A stretch of DNA of 64,000 nucleotides from Phialophora verrucosa (Eukaryota; Ascomycota; Eurotiomycetes; Chaetothyriales; Herpotrichiellaceae). The stretch is taken from positions 620,001 through 684,000 of the forward strand of contig MSED01000013.1 in assembly GCA_002099365.1 (NCBI GenBank). Direction: 5' to 3'. A model generated the notes under the pieces. That model had not been told where the DNA came from and searched no databases. It saw only the letters and a list, made by a program, of their open reading frames with translations. The translations under genes and the position numbers were made by a program. Positions 20,277 to 30,388 of this stretch are shown in pieces (position 1 is the stretch's first letter; every line of letters starts with the position of its first letter).

Positions 20277-22004
20277 ATGCCACCACCGTCCCAGCCTCTC
20301 GACGACAACGTGGATCGTACGGCCCTGGTACCTCCGCACATCGGCCCCAATGTCCTCCCCAACAACCCGTTCTTCAGCAAACTCCTTCGCCATGCGCGGC
20401 GAGGTCGTCTCGCCCTTCGGGATGTCGACCTCGGCCTGGAGCAGACGTACACCGAAATCCTCTCCAATGCTCTCTCCTTCCGAGCCGTCCTTGAGAGATC
20501 ACTGGACTCGGCACGCCTGAAAGCGCTCAAGGACGGCGACGACGAGGTCTATATCGGAGTGCTTGCCGCGGGCGGATACGAGTTCACTGTCGCGGTGCTG
20601 GCGGTGCTGGCGATCGGGGCCGCCGTCGTGCCAATCTCCATCTCCGCCCCCGTGAACGAAGCTTCTTACTTCGTCACCAAATCGAGACAGGCGCTCCTCC
20701 TGGTGAGCGAAGAAGCCGCAGAACTTGGCCGCGATGTCCAACACCACATCCACAATACCACGAAACTGAATCTGCCCATCATCCCGATCTTGTCCAACCT
20801 CCCCGAACAATCCAAATACACAGCCTTCAACATGGTGATATCGTCGACCCATTCCCTCTCCGACACCTCTCCTGGGATCGTGATCTTCACCTCCGGAACA
20901 ACGGGGCGGCCGAAAGGCGCTGTGATGCGCCGTGCCTACGTGCATGAAACGGCCCTAGCAATCGGCGAAGGCTACGACGTGTCCCACAATGACGTCCTTC
21001 TCCATGTCCTCCCAGTTCATCACACCACAGGCCTGCAGACCTCATTCTTCGTCTTCTTGGTGGCAGGCGCGTGTATAGAATTCAAGCGCGGGGGATTCGA
21101 TCCCGGCTGGGTCTGGGACCGCTGGGTAAGGGGGGGATTCACGATATTCTCTGCTGTGCCCACGATCCTGCTGCGCCTGAAATGGCATTATGAAAAGCAC
21201 ATCGTCACGTTGCCTGCGCCGGAACGACGCCGGTATGACGATGCGGCGAACCAATTCCGCGAGATCATGTGCGGGTCTTCGGCCCTGCAGGACCACGTGC
21301 AGGAGTTCTGGACCGGTCTACGTCGAGGGCGCCCCATCCTGACGAGATATGGCGCAACGGAGTTCCCGGGCTGTTTGAAAGTCCCAGCCAACGCGCCGAC
21401 TGATCTACCCAAGGGGTGCGTGGGCCTGCCTGTGCCGGGCGTCGAGGTACGCCTCTCTGAGGGAGACTACGGCGAATTGCTGGTCCGGTCGCCCTACATG
21501 TTCAGCAAGTATCTGTTCGACGCAGAGGCCACCCGGAAAGCGCACGATGGCGACGGCTTCTTCAAGACGGGCGACATCCTACGGCGAGAGGGGAATTACT
21601 ACTTCGTCGTGGGACGGGAGAGTGTAGACATCATCAAATCGGGCGGATACAAGATCAGTGCTATTGACGTTGAAAAGGTGTGTCAGAAATTGCCGTTCGT
21701 CAACGAGGTCGCTGTGGTTGGCGTTGAGGATGAGGAGTTCGGACAGCGAGTTGGCGCCATTATCGGCGTGAAGTCCTCCGCCGAGGCCAGCGAGATTACC
21801 ATCCAGCGCCTCCGCACGGACTTGAGAAGCCATTTGGCGGCGTATAAACTTCCCACATTGTTGAGAGTCGTACGAGGCGAGTTACCCAAGGGCGGCACAG
21901 GGAAGGTGCAGAAGAAGATGCTGGGACCTGCAATGTTTCCGGCTGACTGGCGATCGAGGAAGGAGGTCCAATACTGGGACAGCAAGAAAGGAGCGAAGTT
22001 GTAA
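20277..22004 (+). CDS. AMP-forming acyl-CoA synthetase (ACSF3/malonyl-CoA synthetase-like)
   Basis: A 575-residue single-exon ANL-superfamily ligase. The phosphate-binding loop FTSGTTGRPKG is at about 204-214, followed by YGATEF, the FFKTGD adenylation motif, the hinge-region KSGGYKIS and the C-terminal GGTGKVQKK with its catalytic Lys. The KSGGYKISAIDVE segment and overall spacing resemble ACSF3-type malonate/methylmalonate ligases more than 4-coumarate ligases. An aromatic or dicarboxylic acid substrate cannot be chosen from sequence. The reaction is acid + ATP + CoA to acyl-CoA + AMP + PPi. ATG 20277 is used because the frame upstream has only GTG. In the cluster it could activate the acid released by the esterase. 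It ends 91 bases from the convergent sulfite-oxidase gene. Confidence 0.9.
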   Translation: MPPPSQPLDDNVDRTALVPPHIGPNVLPNNPFFSKLLRHARRGRLALRDVDLGLEQTYTEILSNALSFRAVLERSLDSARLKALKDGDDEVYIGVLAAGGYEFTVAVLAVLAIGAAVVPISISAPVNEASYFVTKSRQALLLVSEEAAELGRDVQHHIHNTTKLNLPIIPILSNLPEQSKYTAFNMVISSTHSLSDTSPGIVIFTSGTTGRPKGAVMRRAYVHETALAIGEGYDVSHNDVLLHVLPVHHTTGLQTSFFVFLVAGACIEFKRGGFDPGWVWDRWVRGGFTIFSAVPTILLRLKWHYEKHIVTLPAPERRRYDDAANQFREIMCGSSALQDHVQEFWTGLRRGRPILTRYGATEFPGCLKVPANAPTDLPKGCVGLPVPGVEVRLSEGDYGELLVRSPYMFSKYLFDAEATRKAHDGDGFFKTGDILRREGNYYFVVGRESVDIIKSGGYKISAIDVEKVCQKLPFVNEVAVVGVEDEEFGQRVGAIIGVKSSAEASEITIQRLRTDLRSHLAAYKLPTLLRVVRGELPKGGTGKVQKKMLGPAMFPADWRSRKEVQYWDSKKGAKL

Positions 22005-22095
22005 CCGAGGCTGGTCAGAGCCAATACTGACGCAACGACAATCCCTGGTAGGCAGGCCCTTGCTTCCATTTCCTTCGACTCCCTCCGCCACTTCC

Positions 22096-23502
22096 TCATT
22101 CAATTCTGATACCTCTCCTTCCCTCGACAGCATTAAAGCCCACTCCTCTCAGATTCCACTCTCCCTCCGGTCTTTCGACGTCCATGGTATTCCCACCCTT
22201 GTCCGTCGCTTTCGACCAGATACTTATATCCTCTTGTGGTAATTTGCCGTCAACAGGAACACGGCACTCCCAAAGGACCCAAGCGAACTGGCCCCTCCGC
22301 GGGGTTTCTGGCTTCTTACCCATCACAGAGGAAGACGCGGTATTCTCATCCCCTTCATCGAGGATCGATGCTTCATGCCATGTCGCGCCGTGGTCTATGG
22401 ATACCTCTACCCTGACGACCGGGCCATCTTTGCCCTGAGGGATCGCATACCCTCGCACATAGACCCGTCCTTGGTCGTCCCTTCGAAGGACATCTCCGTC
22501 TTGCCCCGGAACTGCGACGACCGAGTTAATTGGATTATCCATCAGGGGCTCAGCCTCCTCTTTGATCCGGCCTTTCTCCTCCTCACCTTGGGCCGCCTCG
22601 ATTCTTTGGGCTATCTCCCCAGACAGGACCTTGTAATCTCGCTGTTGATAGTGATTCTTCGACTCTTCGGCCGCGACGATGATCGAATCGAGCCATTTCA
22701 CAGACCGAGCGCCGATGATGCCGGGGATGATCACTCTCAGCGGATATCCATGCTTGGCCGTAAGAGGCTCGCCATTCATATGGGTTGCAAGGAGACACTG
22801 TCTCTCCGAGTCGAGGGCCGTGGAAAGTGGGACGCTAGCCCCGTAGTATGTATCGTCTTGAGTTTCTTGCACGGACGCGAACTGGACGTGCAATCCTTGA
22901 TGTCTATCCTCGGATGTTGGCAACAAGGACGGCGGCGGCGCCTTTATACCAGCCGAAAGGAGCACCTCTCGGAGTGGCACACCTCCCCAGATGGCGTTCA
23001 TCACAGCGCCATCTCCCCAGTCAATTCCCTGAACTTCCGCGACTCGCTCGCGCATCTCATGGCGGCGATTTCCCGCGCATTGCAAAGCAGCCGTGATACT
23101 GGTCTGTTTGAACTTGGATGTTAGATCGTCAAGTGAGAAGACCACATCGATGGGGTCGGGTATGATGCCGCTAGATGCCAGAGCTGGATCGGACCTGATT
23201 TTCAATCTGTAGGCTCTGGCGTCAAGATGCTGGATAGGTCCGTGATTGCGATCATATGCTAGAGGGTGTGAACGCGATCTCGATTCAGATGGCGTTAGGA
23301 AGCTGGAAAAGACGAGGATGATAATAGTCAGTCAGTTCCTAAAGGGGGGAAATTACAGAGCAATCAACTTGGTTCCTTCTGCAAAGCCCGACTTGATCTT
23401 CCCTGTTTCGGAGGGGCCTCAAACTTGCCTTTCTGTGAGTTTTCCAGTGTCTGGCTCCCTGTTGATCGGCTTCTCGACCGAACCATCTTCGCTTGCAGCC
23501 AT
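22096..23502 (-). CDS. Sulfite oxidase family molybdopterin enzyme
   Basis: Two exons: 23502-23429 and 23302-22096, giving 426 residues. The intron uses a GC donor (AG/GCAAGT) and a CAG acceptor, the only reading that joins the N-terminus in frame to SFLTPSE and the conserved YDRNHGPIQHLDA segment. The molybdenum-ligand Cys is about residue 100 in LQCAGNRR. A Moco-binding domain is followed by a dimerisation domain with VRVEVSIDHGATWHEA and QFAWVLWE. There is no cytochrome b5 domain and no SKL-type peroxisomal tail, so it resembles the short plant-type architecture. Expected role is oxidation of sulfite or a related substrate. Probably unrelated to the aromatic cluster despite adjacency. Confidence 0.9.
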
Positions 23503-23919
23503 AATAGTGAGGAGAATGAGCGGAGTGGGCTGAAATCCGTCTTCTCCAGCCTGCGAGAAGTTGTGTGCTAAATCAAGTATCCGCGGGCCAGAACGTCGAC
23601 GTGAAGCTTGTTGTCGCGTTATTCACCTTGAAATTACTGAATCTATTGAACGTTAGTTACCATGGACGTGGAACAGTGGCTGAAGTATTGAGGAGAGGAC
23701 TCCGCATCAAGTGTGCCTGACGTCACGGGACTGAGAGTGACGTTTAGCGAGCTTCCATGCTGACAGTCTTTATCATTTCAAGGTGAATGTTTCACAGGAG
23801 GCTTGCAACGGTACACCAAAATGCCCGTGGCGTGAAAGGAATACACACAATGTAAATCTGGTCATTTTCCGCTATGCAAGATCATTCCCGTTATGCAAGA
23901 TCATTCCAATATCCTTGGG
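23503..23919. other. Intergenic region
   Basis: This 417-base spacer lies between two minus-strand genes. It contains the sulfite-oxidase promoter and a 16-base direct repeat near its left neighbour's end. No gene is seen. Confidence 0.55.
23873..23907. repeat. 16-bp tandem direct repeat (period 19)
   Basis: TATGCAAGATCATTCC occurs exactly at 23873-23888 and 23892-23907, immediately downstream of the 877-residue gene's stop codon. This is a recent local duplication or a 3' processing signal. Confidence 0.7.
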
Positions 23920-26553
23920 CTATTTCTTTCCTTTCTTTCCCTTGCCCTTCGCCTGATCGTCTGTCGGACCCAAGATTGCGTCAAAGGTAATGTTCGGATT
24001 GAGTGCGGGTGGTGGTCGTGAGCTGCTGCGCACCGACGGCGGAGCTTCCATAGCCTCCAAGCCTAGATTGACTGAAATTCGGTCCCGACTCAGAGTCCCG
24101 AGCCCCGGGGAGCCAGGGGGTGACGCTGGCCGCAGGAGTGGTGAATGTAGAGGACTGGCATATGGTGATTGTGCAGGGCTGTCATGTGGCGACTGGAAAT
24201 GGGCACTGACGGGCCGGGGATGAAGGGTATCCGCATCTACCCGATGGAACGTCTCGATCACGGCAGTCTGCGGTGATTGTTCGGTCCATTTCGTCGCTGC
24301 AGTCCAGCAGTGACTGCGCCGATAGATTCCTTCCACACTATGGTCGATCAGGTCCGCAGGGAGACTCACGTAGCCACCGCCGTTGCTCACGTTGTACCAT
24401 GCCCGCGACACTGACTGATCCTCTTTCATCCATGGCCTACCTCCCCACGGCGCCACGCAAAGAAAGTACTCCACCCCTTCGGTATACTTGAGATCCCTCG
24501 CATCGACCACGGTCATGGGAAGCGCCTGAAGAACAGCATATATGAAAAGCCACTGTCCGCAGCGTGCGTCGACGACCTGTTCCAACGTTTTTCCCTTCCC
24601 CAGTTGACGCTCATAGCTGAAGAAGTCCTGAATGAAAGTGCTTGCATTGATTGACTCGCGATTGTACGAACCCAAGAGCACTTCATTGATTTCGTTCTCC
24701 TTCAGCTTCTTATTTGATGCGGCTGACTTGTCAGACATCAGCACGTGGCGGCGATTGAAACTGTTTGAGAATTGTGGAACCAAAGGTGTGTCGAACGGAA
24801 TTGGTGGCAACACTGGTGGAGTTGCGCGGTCATACTCGCTCTCAATTCGCCTGATGGCATGTTGAATCGTTTCATTCTGGTCGTTTGTCTCTGCGTCTTC
24901 ATCCATGGGCGGCATGTCAGCTGTGCGAGTCGTGACAGAAGACCGATCGACGAGGATGTCGTACAAGTCTGTAAGGTCCTTGTACAGCTCTTGAAGTAAT
25001 CTTCGATTTAGCCCGCTCTCTTCGAAGTTGTTTTTCTTTGAGGATGCTTTGGGTGGCCAAGCACCGTATCTCCGCCGCAGATACGACAACATAAAGCGAC
25101 GGAAGTCTAGAAAAGCAGCTTTCCACTCCTTGAATCGAATCAACTTGGCTTCTGTGGCTGTCTGAGAGTTCGCGATGCCCGCAAACATCGAGGGAAAATC
25201 GAAATCCTCCAGCTTTCCTCTGACCACCAGTAACCTTTGCTCGATGTCGATCTGTGCACGCTCCAATCGGTTCTTCGTGACGGGGGACATCATTTCATAC
25301 TTTGGACTCCTGATCGCTTTGAGATCGGCTAGCCGCCCAACCGCATGGCAAAAACCCTCATTGTACAATGGCCAAGATTTGAGATGCTCCCCCAGCACGA
25401 GTGCCTCGATGGTCTTTTCTCGACTTGCTCGCACATCTGCCAATCTCAGCTCATCGCAATACCGTGAGAAGCTGTTATAAGGCACATCACCCCATGTGGA
25501 GCCATCGGAATTTGAGAAGCCCAATCGCTTCAAGATGGTACTGATTCCCATGAAGATGGAAAACAGGGATAGCTGTCTGTGCGTCGACACGAGAGCCCCG
25601 CCAACGAGGAAGGCAAAGAAGTTGCGGTATAGGACGACGAGCTCGAAGTCATCTCCTTGTGGTTCTGCTCCCGGCTGAGACAGGTCCGCATCAAAAGCCA
25701 TAGGCAAATAGACATGCCTTTCCTCGGTGAGCGAGGTGACAATGTTCGGAACCGAGAAGTTCGTGGTGCGATAAGTTGAGCTCGAATCCTGAGACGGTGG
25801 ACGGATCTGTCTAGGGCTCATGGAAAGTGTCGAGAAGGGCGTTGTGACTTGCGGAACGTCCCCATTTCTGTCCACCGGAGAAGTAGGGGACTGCCTGCGC
25901 AGATTTACGAGCGAACTCGAGTCAGCCAGAAGAGATGAGTCGACCCGAAAGCAAGGGCCTTTGCCTGAGGAAGGTGGGTAAAGATATATGACAGTATCCC
26001 CTCGGTCATTCCATAAGTCGGGAACTCTCTCGCCTTTGAACAGAGGCGCCAGGTCGTATGGCATATGATCCCGGATGCCTGCGATCCAGGCCCTAGATGA
26101 TGCTGGACCATCGTCATGTCTGTGTTTGTCCGGTTTTCCTGTAAGCCAGCTCTTCTTCTTGGCGAGCTTACGCAGCGGAGGTGTCGCGGGAAGTCCTGGC
26201 GAACTGGTAGTGCCCTGCGGTATCAATAAATTGGGTGTTTGTGGCCGACTCTTGCTCCCATCTCGACTGTGCCGGCTGCTATTCCTACTAGCAGGTCTGC
26301 TGTCTGGCTCGCTTCGATGGCTGCTTGGAGGGCGCACCGAGCCGGACTCGGTCAAGAGGGGAGGAGGAGCAAGGGGAGGGAGGCCATCGTCGAGATCGAT
26401 CTGGGAGGGCGAGTTGAAGCGGGACTTGTGTAGCTTGTGAGGCGATTGAGGAGCTAACTGAGGCGAGCTGCTCCCTTCGAGGGGCTGGTGCTGGTTCTGG
26501 TTATGGTGGTCGTCGCGCGACAAAGAAAACAGCGACGATATTCTTTTCGCCAT
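23920..26553 (-). CDS. Conserved fungal protein of unknown function (DUF8004-like)
   Basis: An 877-residue single-exon protein. Residues 1-130 are low-complexity (Ser/Pro/His/Gln-rich) and basic, followed by a compact central domain beginning near YDLAPLFKGERVPDLWND and a large alpha-helical region with many conserved-looking Trp/Tyr segments. The C-terminus is Pro/Ser-rich and ends in a lysine/glycine tail (KGKGKKGKK). There is no signal peptide or membrane helix. I believe it belongs to a widespread Pezizomycotina family of unknown function; the DUF8004 name is from memory and not verified. ATG 26553 is used because upstream codons in the frame start only with TTG. A disordered N-terminus plus basic tail hints at a cytoskeletal or nucleic-acid-associated scaffold, but that is speculation. 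Confidence 0.85.
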   Translation of the reverse strand: MAKRISSLFSLSRDDHHNQNQHQPLEGSSSPQLAPQSPHKLHKSRFNSPSQIDLDDGLPPLAPPPLLTESGSVRPPSSHRSEPDSRPASRNSSRHSRDGSKSRPQTPNLLIPQGTTSSPGLPATPPLRKLAKKKSWLTGKPDKHRHDDGPASSRAWIAGIRDHMPYDLAPLFKGERVPDLWNDRGDTVIYLYPPSSGKGPCFRVDSSLLADSSSLVNLRRQSPTSPVDRNGDVPQVTTPFSTLSMSPRQIRPPSQDSSSTYRTTNFSVPNIVTSLTEERHVYLPMAFDADLSQPGAEPQGDDFELVVLYRNFFAFLVGGALVSTHRQLSLFSIFMGISTILKRLGFSNSDGSTWGDVPYNSFSRYCDELRLADVRASREKTIEALVLGEHLKSWPLYNEGFCHAVGRLADLKAIRSPKYEMMSPVTKNRLERAQIDIEQRLLVVRGKLEDFDFPSMFAGIANSQTATEAKLIRFKEWKAAFLDFRRFMLSYLRRRYGAWPPKASSKKNNFEESGLNRRLLQELYKDLTDLYDILVDRSSVTTRTADMPPMDEDAETNDQNETIQHAIRRIESEYDRATPPVLPPIPFDTPLVPQFSNSFNRRHVLMSDKSAASNKKLKENEINEVLLGSYNRESINASTFIQDFFSYERQLGKGKTLEQVVDARCGQWLFIYAVLQALPMTVVDARDLKYTEGVEYFLCVAPWGGRPWMKEDQSVSRAWYNVSNGGGYVSLPADLIDHSVEGIYRRSHCWTAATKWTEQSPQTAVIETFHRVDADTLHPRPVSAHFQSPHDSPAQSPYASPLHSPLLRPASPPGSPGLGTLSRDRISVNLGLEAMEAPPSVRSSSRPPPALNPNITFDAILGPTDDQAKGKGKKGKK

Positions 26554-27302
26554 TGTGTCTACTGTAGAGACGACAATCTGGATTTCAAATTCCAAACGAA
26601 CCAATGTGATGTGTAGCTCAGTCAGCCCTCAGCCTGCGTTATAGCTGCATATCCTGTGCGCTGTAAAGCGTTCAGCTGCCCACGCAGTTTCACGGGACGC
26701 TCACTTCGGTGCCACAATCGTGTCACCCTGGGTTGCAATGGATTAAATATAGGATTATAATAGTGGACGCCCTTTCGAACGCTTCCAACCGGCTCCAGGT
26801 CATACGCTGTGGCGCGGAGGAAGGTTCTGCAGGGAGGATGGGCTTAGGTTAGCATGGCCACGCGTTGCTGGTGGAGTGGATATGAATAGACGGGTAGGGT
26901 AATACAGATGATACAGGTGAGTTGCTGTGACTGATGCTTGAGGACGAATCTAGGGGCCTGTTGCACAAGGGCACTTGAGGAATGTCCAGGTTCCAGCTCC
27001 CTCTTTTGTGCCCAGTATTTTGTGCCCGCATCACCCGGCTTTCTCTTTTCAATGTTGATGTCGCTTTCCCCAGTTTCGGCGGGGAGAGCTTGCATCGCTT
27101 GCCTGTTGTCGCCTAGTCCCAGGGACGGACACTGCCGCTAAAGTCAAGGCCCTAGCCTAACGTGCGCCGAGCGCCCCCAGCAAAAGACCCCGATTCAAGT
27201 GGAGCAGCACGGAGGCAGCAAGAGAAAAATTTCCCTTCGGTGCACTACGACGTACGCCTCTAGCGTGGAAAGAGCATATATCTCGTAGATGCTCAGAAAT
27301 AC
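26554..27302. promoter_or_regulatory. Divergent promoter region
   Basis: This 749-base region sits between the unknown-function gene and the aminotransferase, which are transcribed away from each other. Short frames on both strands are not convincing. No distinctive repeat was seen. Confidence 0.5.
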
Positions 27303-28754
27303 ATGTTCACCAGCCGGTCAGCACTCCTGTCACCATTGACCGGACTCACATGTCGACGAACATCTTTGCGCACGATGACTCGACTTGCGGCAGTGACGGC
27401 GACTCCTCGAACGAATTTGACTGGTAGCATACCACAATCGAGGCATATTGATCTCCTTAAAGGCTGGCCAAATCCGAGTCTTCTGCCGCCCCAGCAGCTG
27501 GATCAAGCCTCCGCTCGCATCCTATCTGACCCATCCAATGCAGATGTCCTGTTCTATGGTCCGGACGAAGGATACGAACCACTAAGGAAAGAAATAGCCA
27601 AATGGCTCGATCAGTTTTACAGCCCAAGCAAACTCATCACAAGCGAGAGAATATGCATTAGTGGCGGCGCCAGCCAGAACTTGGCTTGCATCTTGCAGAC
27701 TTTCACTGATCCCATATATACTCGAAATGTCTGGATGGTAGCTCCTACTTACTATCTGGCATGTAGGATCTTTGCTGATTCCGGCTTCGACGACCGGCTA
27801 AGGGGAGTCCCTGAGGACGAAGAAGGTATCGACCTCGAGTATCTCGAGCAAGGCCTTCAGCAGAGCGAGCAGCGAGCGTTAGCGGAGAACAACACAGAGC
27901 CCAAGATAAAGACCCCGAAGCCGTGGAGGAAGATTTATAAGCACATCATCTACGCCGTGCCCACCTTTGCTAATCCTTCGGGTCGGATCATGAGCCTTCA
28001 ACATCGGCAACAGCTGGTACGTCTGGCACGAAAGTATGATGCTCTCGTCGTGACTGACGACGTATACGACATGCTCCAATGGCCAGCAGACCCCAAGGAA
28101 GGACCCCGTATGATGGACAGGGCAGTCTTGCCTAGGATCGTGGATGTTGATCTAGAACTTGATGGTGGACCGATTGATGCTTTCGGGAATGCAGTAAGCA
28201 ATGGTAGTTTCAGCAAGATTGTTGCTCCTGGCTGTCGAACAGGTTGGGCAGAAGGCACCCCAGCAATGGCGTATGGCATCTCCCAAACAGGCTCCAGTCG
28301 ATCAGGAGGTGCGCCTTCGCACCTGGTGGCATCTTTCATCTACCAAATGCTGGCTACAGGTGTCTTAAATCGCCACATCTACAAGGACTTGCAGACTGCG
28401 TACTCGGCACGGTACTACACAATGATGGAAGCAGTCAAGCACCATCTTCTGCCACTGGGTTTGACCATGCCTCAGGCAGATAAAGATGTTGCGGGAGGAT
28501 ATTTCATTTGGTTGACCCTGCCAGAGTTGCTGGACTCAACCCGGATCTACAAGCGGGCGTTGGAAGAAGAGAATCTGACCATCATTACCGGACCGCTATT
28601 CAAGGTCGACGGCGACGAACAAAACAAGCACACCCGGTTTGAGAAGGATCTCCGTCTGTGCTATGCTTGGGAAGACCAGGATGTGCTCGAAGAAGGAGTC
28701 ATCCGGCTGGCCCGCGTGATCAGACGCGAAATGGAAAATGATCAAATCAGATGA
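27303..28754 (+). CDS. PLP-dependent class I/II aminotransferase
   Basis: A 483-residue intronless fold-type I aminotransferase. Landmarks are FYGPDEGYEPLRKEIAKWL (substrate-side N-terminal domain), GGASQNL for phosphate binding near 121-127, Asn224-Pro225, Asp252/Tyr255 for PLP stacking and the PLP-binding Lys305 in NGSFSK, with GCRTGW downstream. The first 30 residues are Ser/Arg/Thr-rich with few acids and look like a mitochondrial presequence; an internal Met at 25 could give a cytosolic form. The closest characterised type is the 2-aminoadipate/aromatic aminotransferase group (for example yeast YER152C). It would transfer amino groups from amino acids to 2-oxo acids. A link to aromatic amino-acid catabolism is possible but unproven. 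Confidence 0.9.
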   Translation: MFTSRSALLSPLTGLTCRRTSLRTMTRLAAVTATPRTNLTGSIPQSRHIDLLKGWPNPSLLPPQQLDQASARILSDPSNADVLFYGPDEGYEPLRKEIAKWLDQFYSPSKLITSERICISGGASQNLACILQTFTDPIYTRNVWMVAPTYYLACRIFADSGFDDRLRGVPEDEEGIDLEYLEQGLQQSEQRALAENNTEPKIKTPKPWRKIYKHIIYAVPTFANPSGRIMSLQHRQQLVRLARKYDALVVTDDVYDMLQWPADPKEGPRMMDRAVLPRIVDVDLELDGGPIDAFGNAVSNGSFSKIVAPGCRTGWAEGTPAMAYGISQTGSSRSGGAPSHLVASFIYQMLATGVLNRHIYKDLQTAYSARYYTMMEAVKHHLLPLGLTMPQADKDVAGGYFIWLTLPELLDSTRIYKRALEEENLTIITGPLFKVDGDEQNKHTRFEKDLRLCYAWEDQDVLEEGVIRLARVIRREMENDQIR

Positions 28755-30388
28755 GCGGTGGGAATGGGTCATGAGAACATGCTGTTGACCATGGACGTGA
28801 CTTGTCACCACCACTTTGATTGTCAACTGGGTATCTGGCCTGACTTGCGGGCTCTGCTGGGTGGCTGGCTCTCTTATGTATTTGTACCCGACCAAGTTTG
28901 ACTTGCGAGGCAGGGATCTTGGATGATCGGCTAAAATTCTGCTGTGTAACTCGTAGTCGAAGCGCCACCGACGTGACCCGGTTTCTTCGTTGTCAAACCT
29001 TGGCTTGTTTCGTAGTGTTTCATCAGATGACTGCGCGCCCAATCGGATGTTTCGCAGCTGCCAGCTCACCAGCATTTCGGAGCTCGTTTCGTGTCTCTTT
29101 CTCTTCCTCTTTCTTCGCTTTCACAGTCTATTTCCTGGTTTGCATCACCTTATTCCCATTTCATCCGCCTGATAGATGTAGTGGAGCTATCGCAGCTGTG
29201 TTCGGATCAAGGAGGGTTCTGAATGGGAACGTCCCACGAATGAGGAGCTAGAGGCCACTGTTTCCACCCTGTACCTGACTCGGGCTGCCACGCGGCTGCT
29301 TCCCAACGGGGCGGCGCGAAAGATTCAAGCTACCTCGGATGATCTGGTCCAGGGCGTGTTCTCGGCAGTGAAGGACTGGAAACAGCTAGTAGCCGTGGTA
29401 GTACTGGTCTTCTCTGTCAAAGATGCGCGACGGAAATAAAAAGGATGGTGGAGAGCCCACTGCGGCAGTGCCGAGGATACCCAATGTTGAGATTGAAGGG
29501 AGCCAGAGAAGCACCAAACAGGTTGTCTATGCGGTGCAAGTACGTACAACTGTTCTTCTTTTTCTGCAAGCCGACTGCGAAATTGAGATTGAGACCACGG
29601 ACTCGGGGAACAAGCGTCCTGGACTTCGTGAGACTTCACCTCACTGTGGTGCGATTGTGCGGTTGTGGGTTCGAACGCTTGCCAGCGCACATATCACCTC
29701 ACTGCGAATTTGTCTCTCTGGCTTCATACCATCTCTTCCGCTTCCAAAGCCCAGCCAGTTCCTGTTCTTTGATCATTCGCTTTTGTCGCCTGCACGCTGG
29801 TTGTCGTGGGGTGTTTATCTTTGTCATTCGTTTGAAGAAGAAAGAAGAAAGAAAGAATTGGAACAGAGAAATTTTCGTTGTCTTTATCGACTACCGGACC
29901 GACGTCGACCGCCTTTGAAAACTTCTGCAGTGAACCGTTGTTCTTTTCTTGTCTCGAGAGCAGCTGCGATTGTCGTCTGGCCCTCTGACTCTCATTGATC
30001 CGTCACCTCCAACTTACTCTCTTTGTCACACGCACGGTTGAACTCGTGGCTTCCCTATTCACCAGTTTCCCCAATCATTCAAGATCACAAAAGTCACTTT
30101 GGAGCACTGTGTGCTTCGCGTCGATCACAAGGCATTTCTTCCACTGCTTGCTCTGCTCCAACTTCTTTTCACCTATATCGGCTTAGGAGGCTTCGGCAGC
30201 CAGCGTCACTGCTTTTATCACTGCCCTACCTTTGTTTGCCTCGGTGCTGGTCGCTCGAAGGCATAAAGATCTCCTCTCTCCGATACTTCGACATCAGTTT
30301 CCTTCTAGAATTTCCGCGACCAAGATTCGACAAATCCAACATCGACAACTTCCAAATTCGACAAACAACACATACCTCTGGGGTCAAG
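28755..30388. other. Long intergenic region with pyrimidine-rich leader
   Basis: This 1.6-kb stretch ends in the promoter and likely long 5' UTR of the glucanase. CT-rich tracts occur near 29090-29130 and 29690-30380, typical of highly expressed fungal promoters. Several overlapping short frames at 29423-29998 lack family features. The glucanase frame stays open upstream to 30023, but the signal peptide fixes the start at 30389. Confidence 0.5.

Noticed and set aside
29423..29998. Overlapping plus-strand frames upstream of the glucanase
   Set aside because: CT-rich promoter/leader sequence gives open frames in several phases; no protein features.
30023..30388. N-terminal extension of the glucanase frame
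   Set aside because: The extension precedes a clear signal peptide at 30389 and would bury it, so it is 5' leader.
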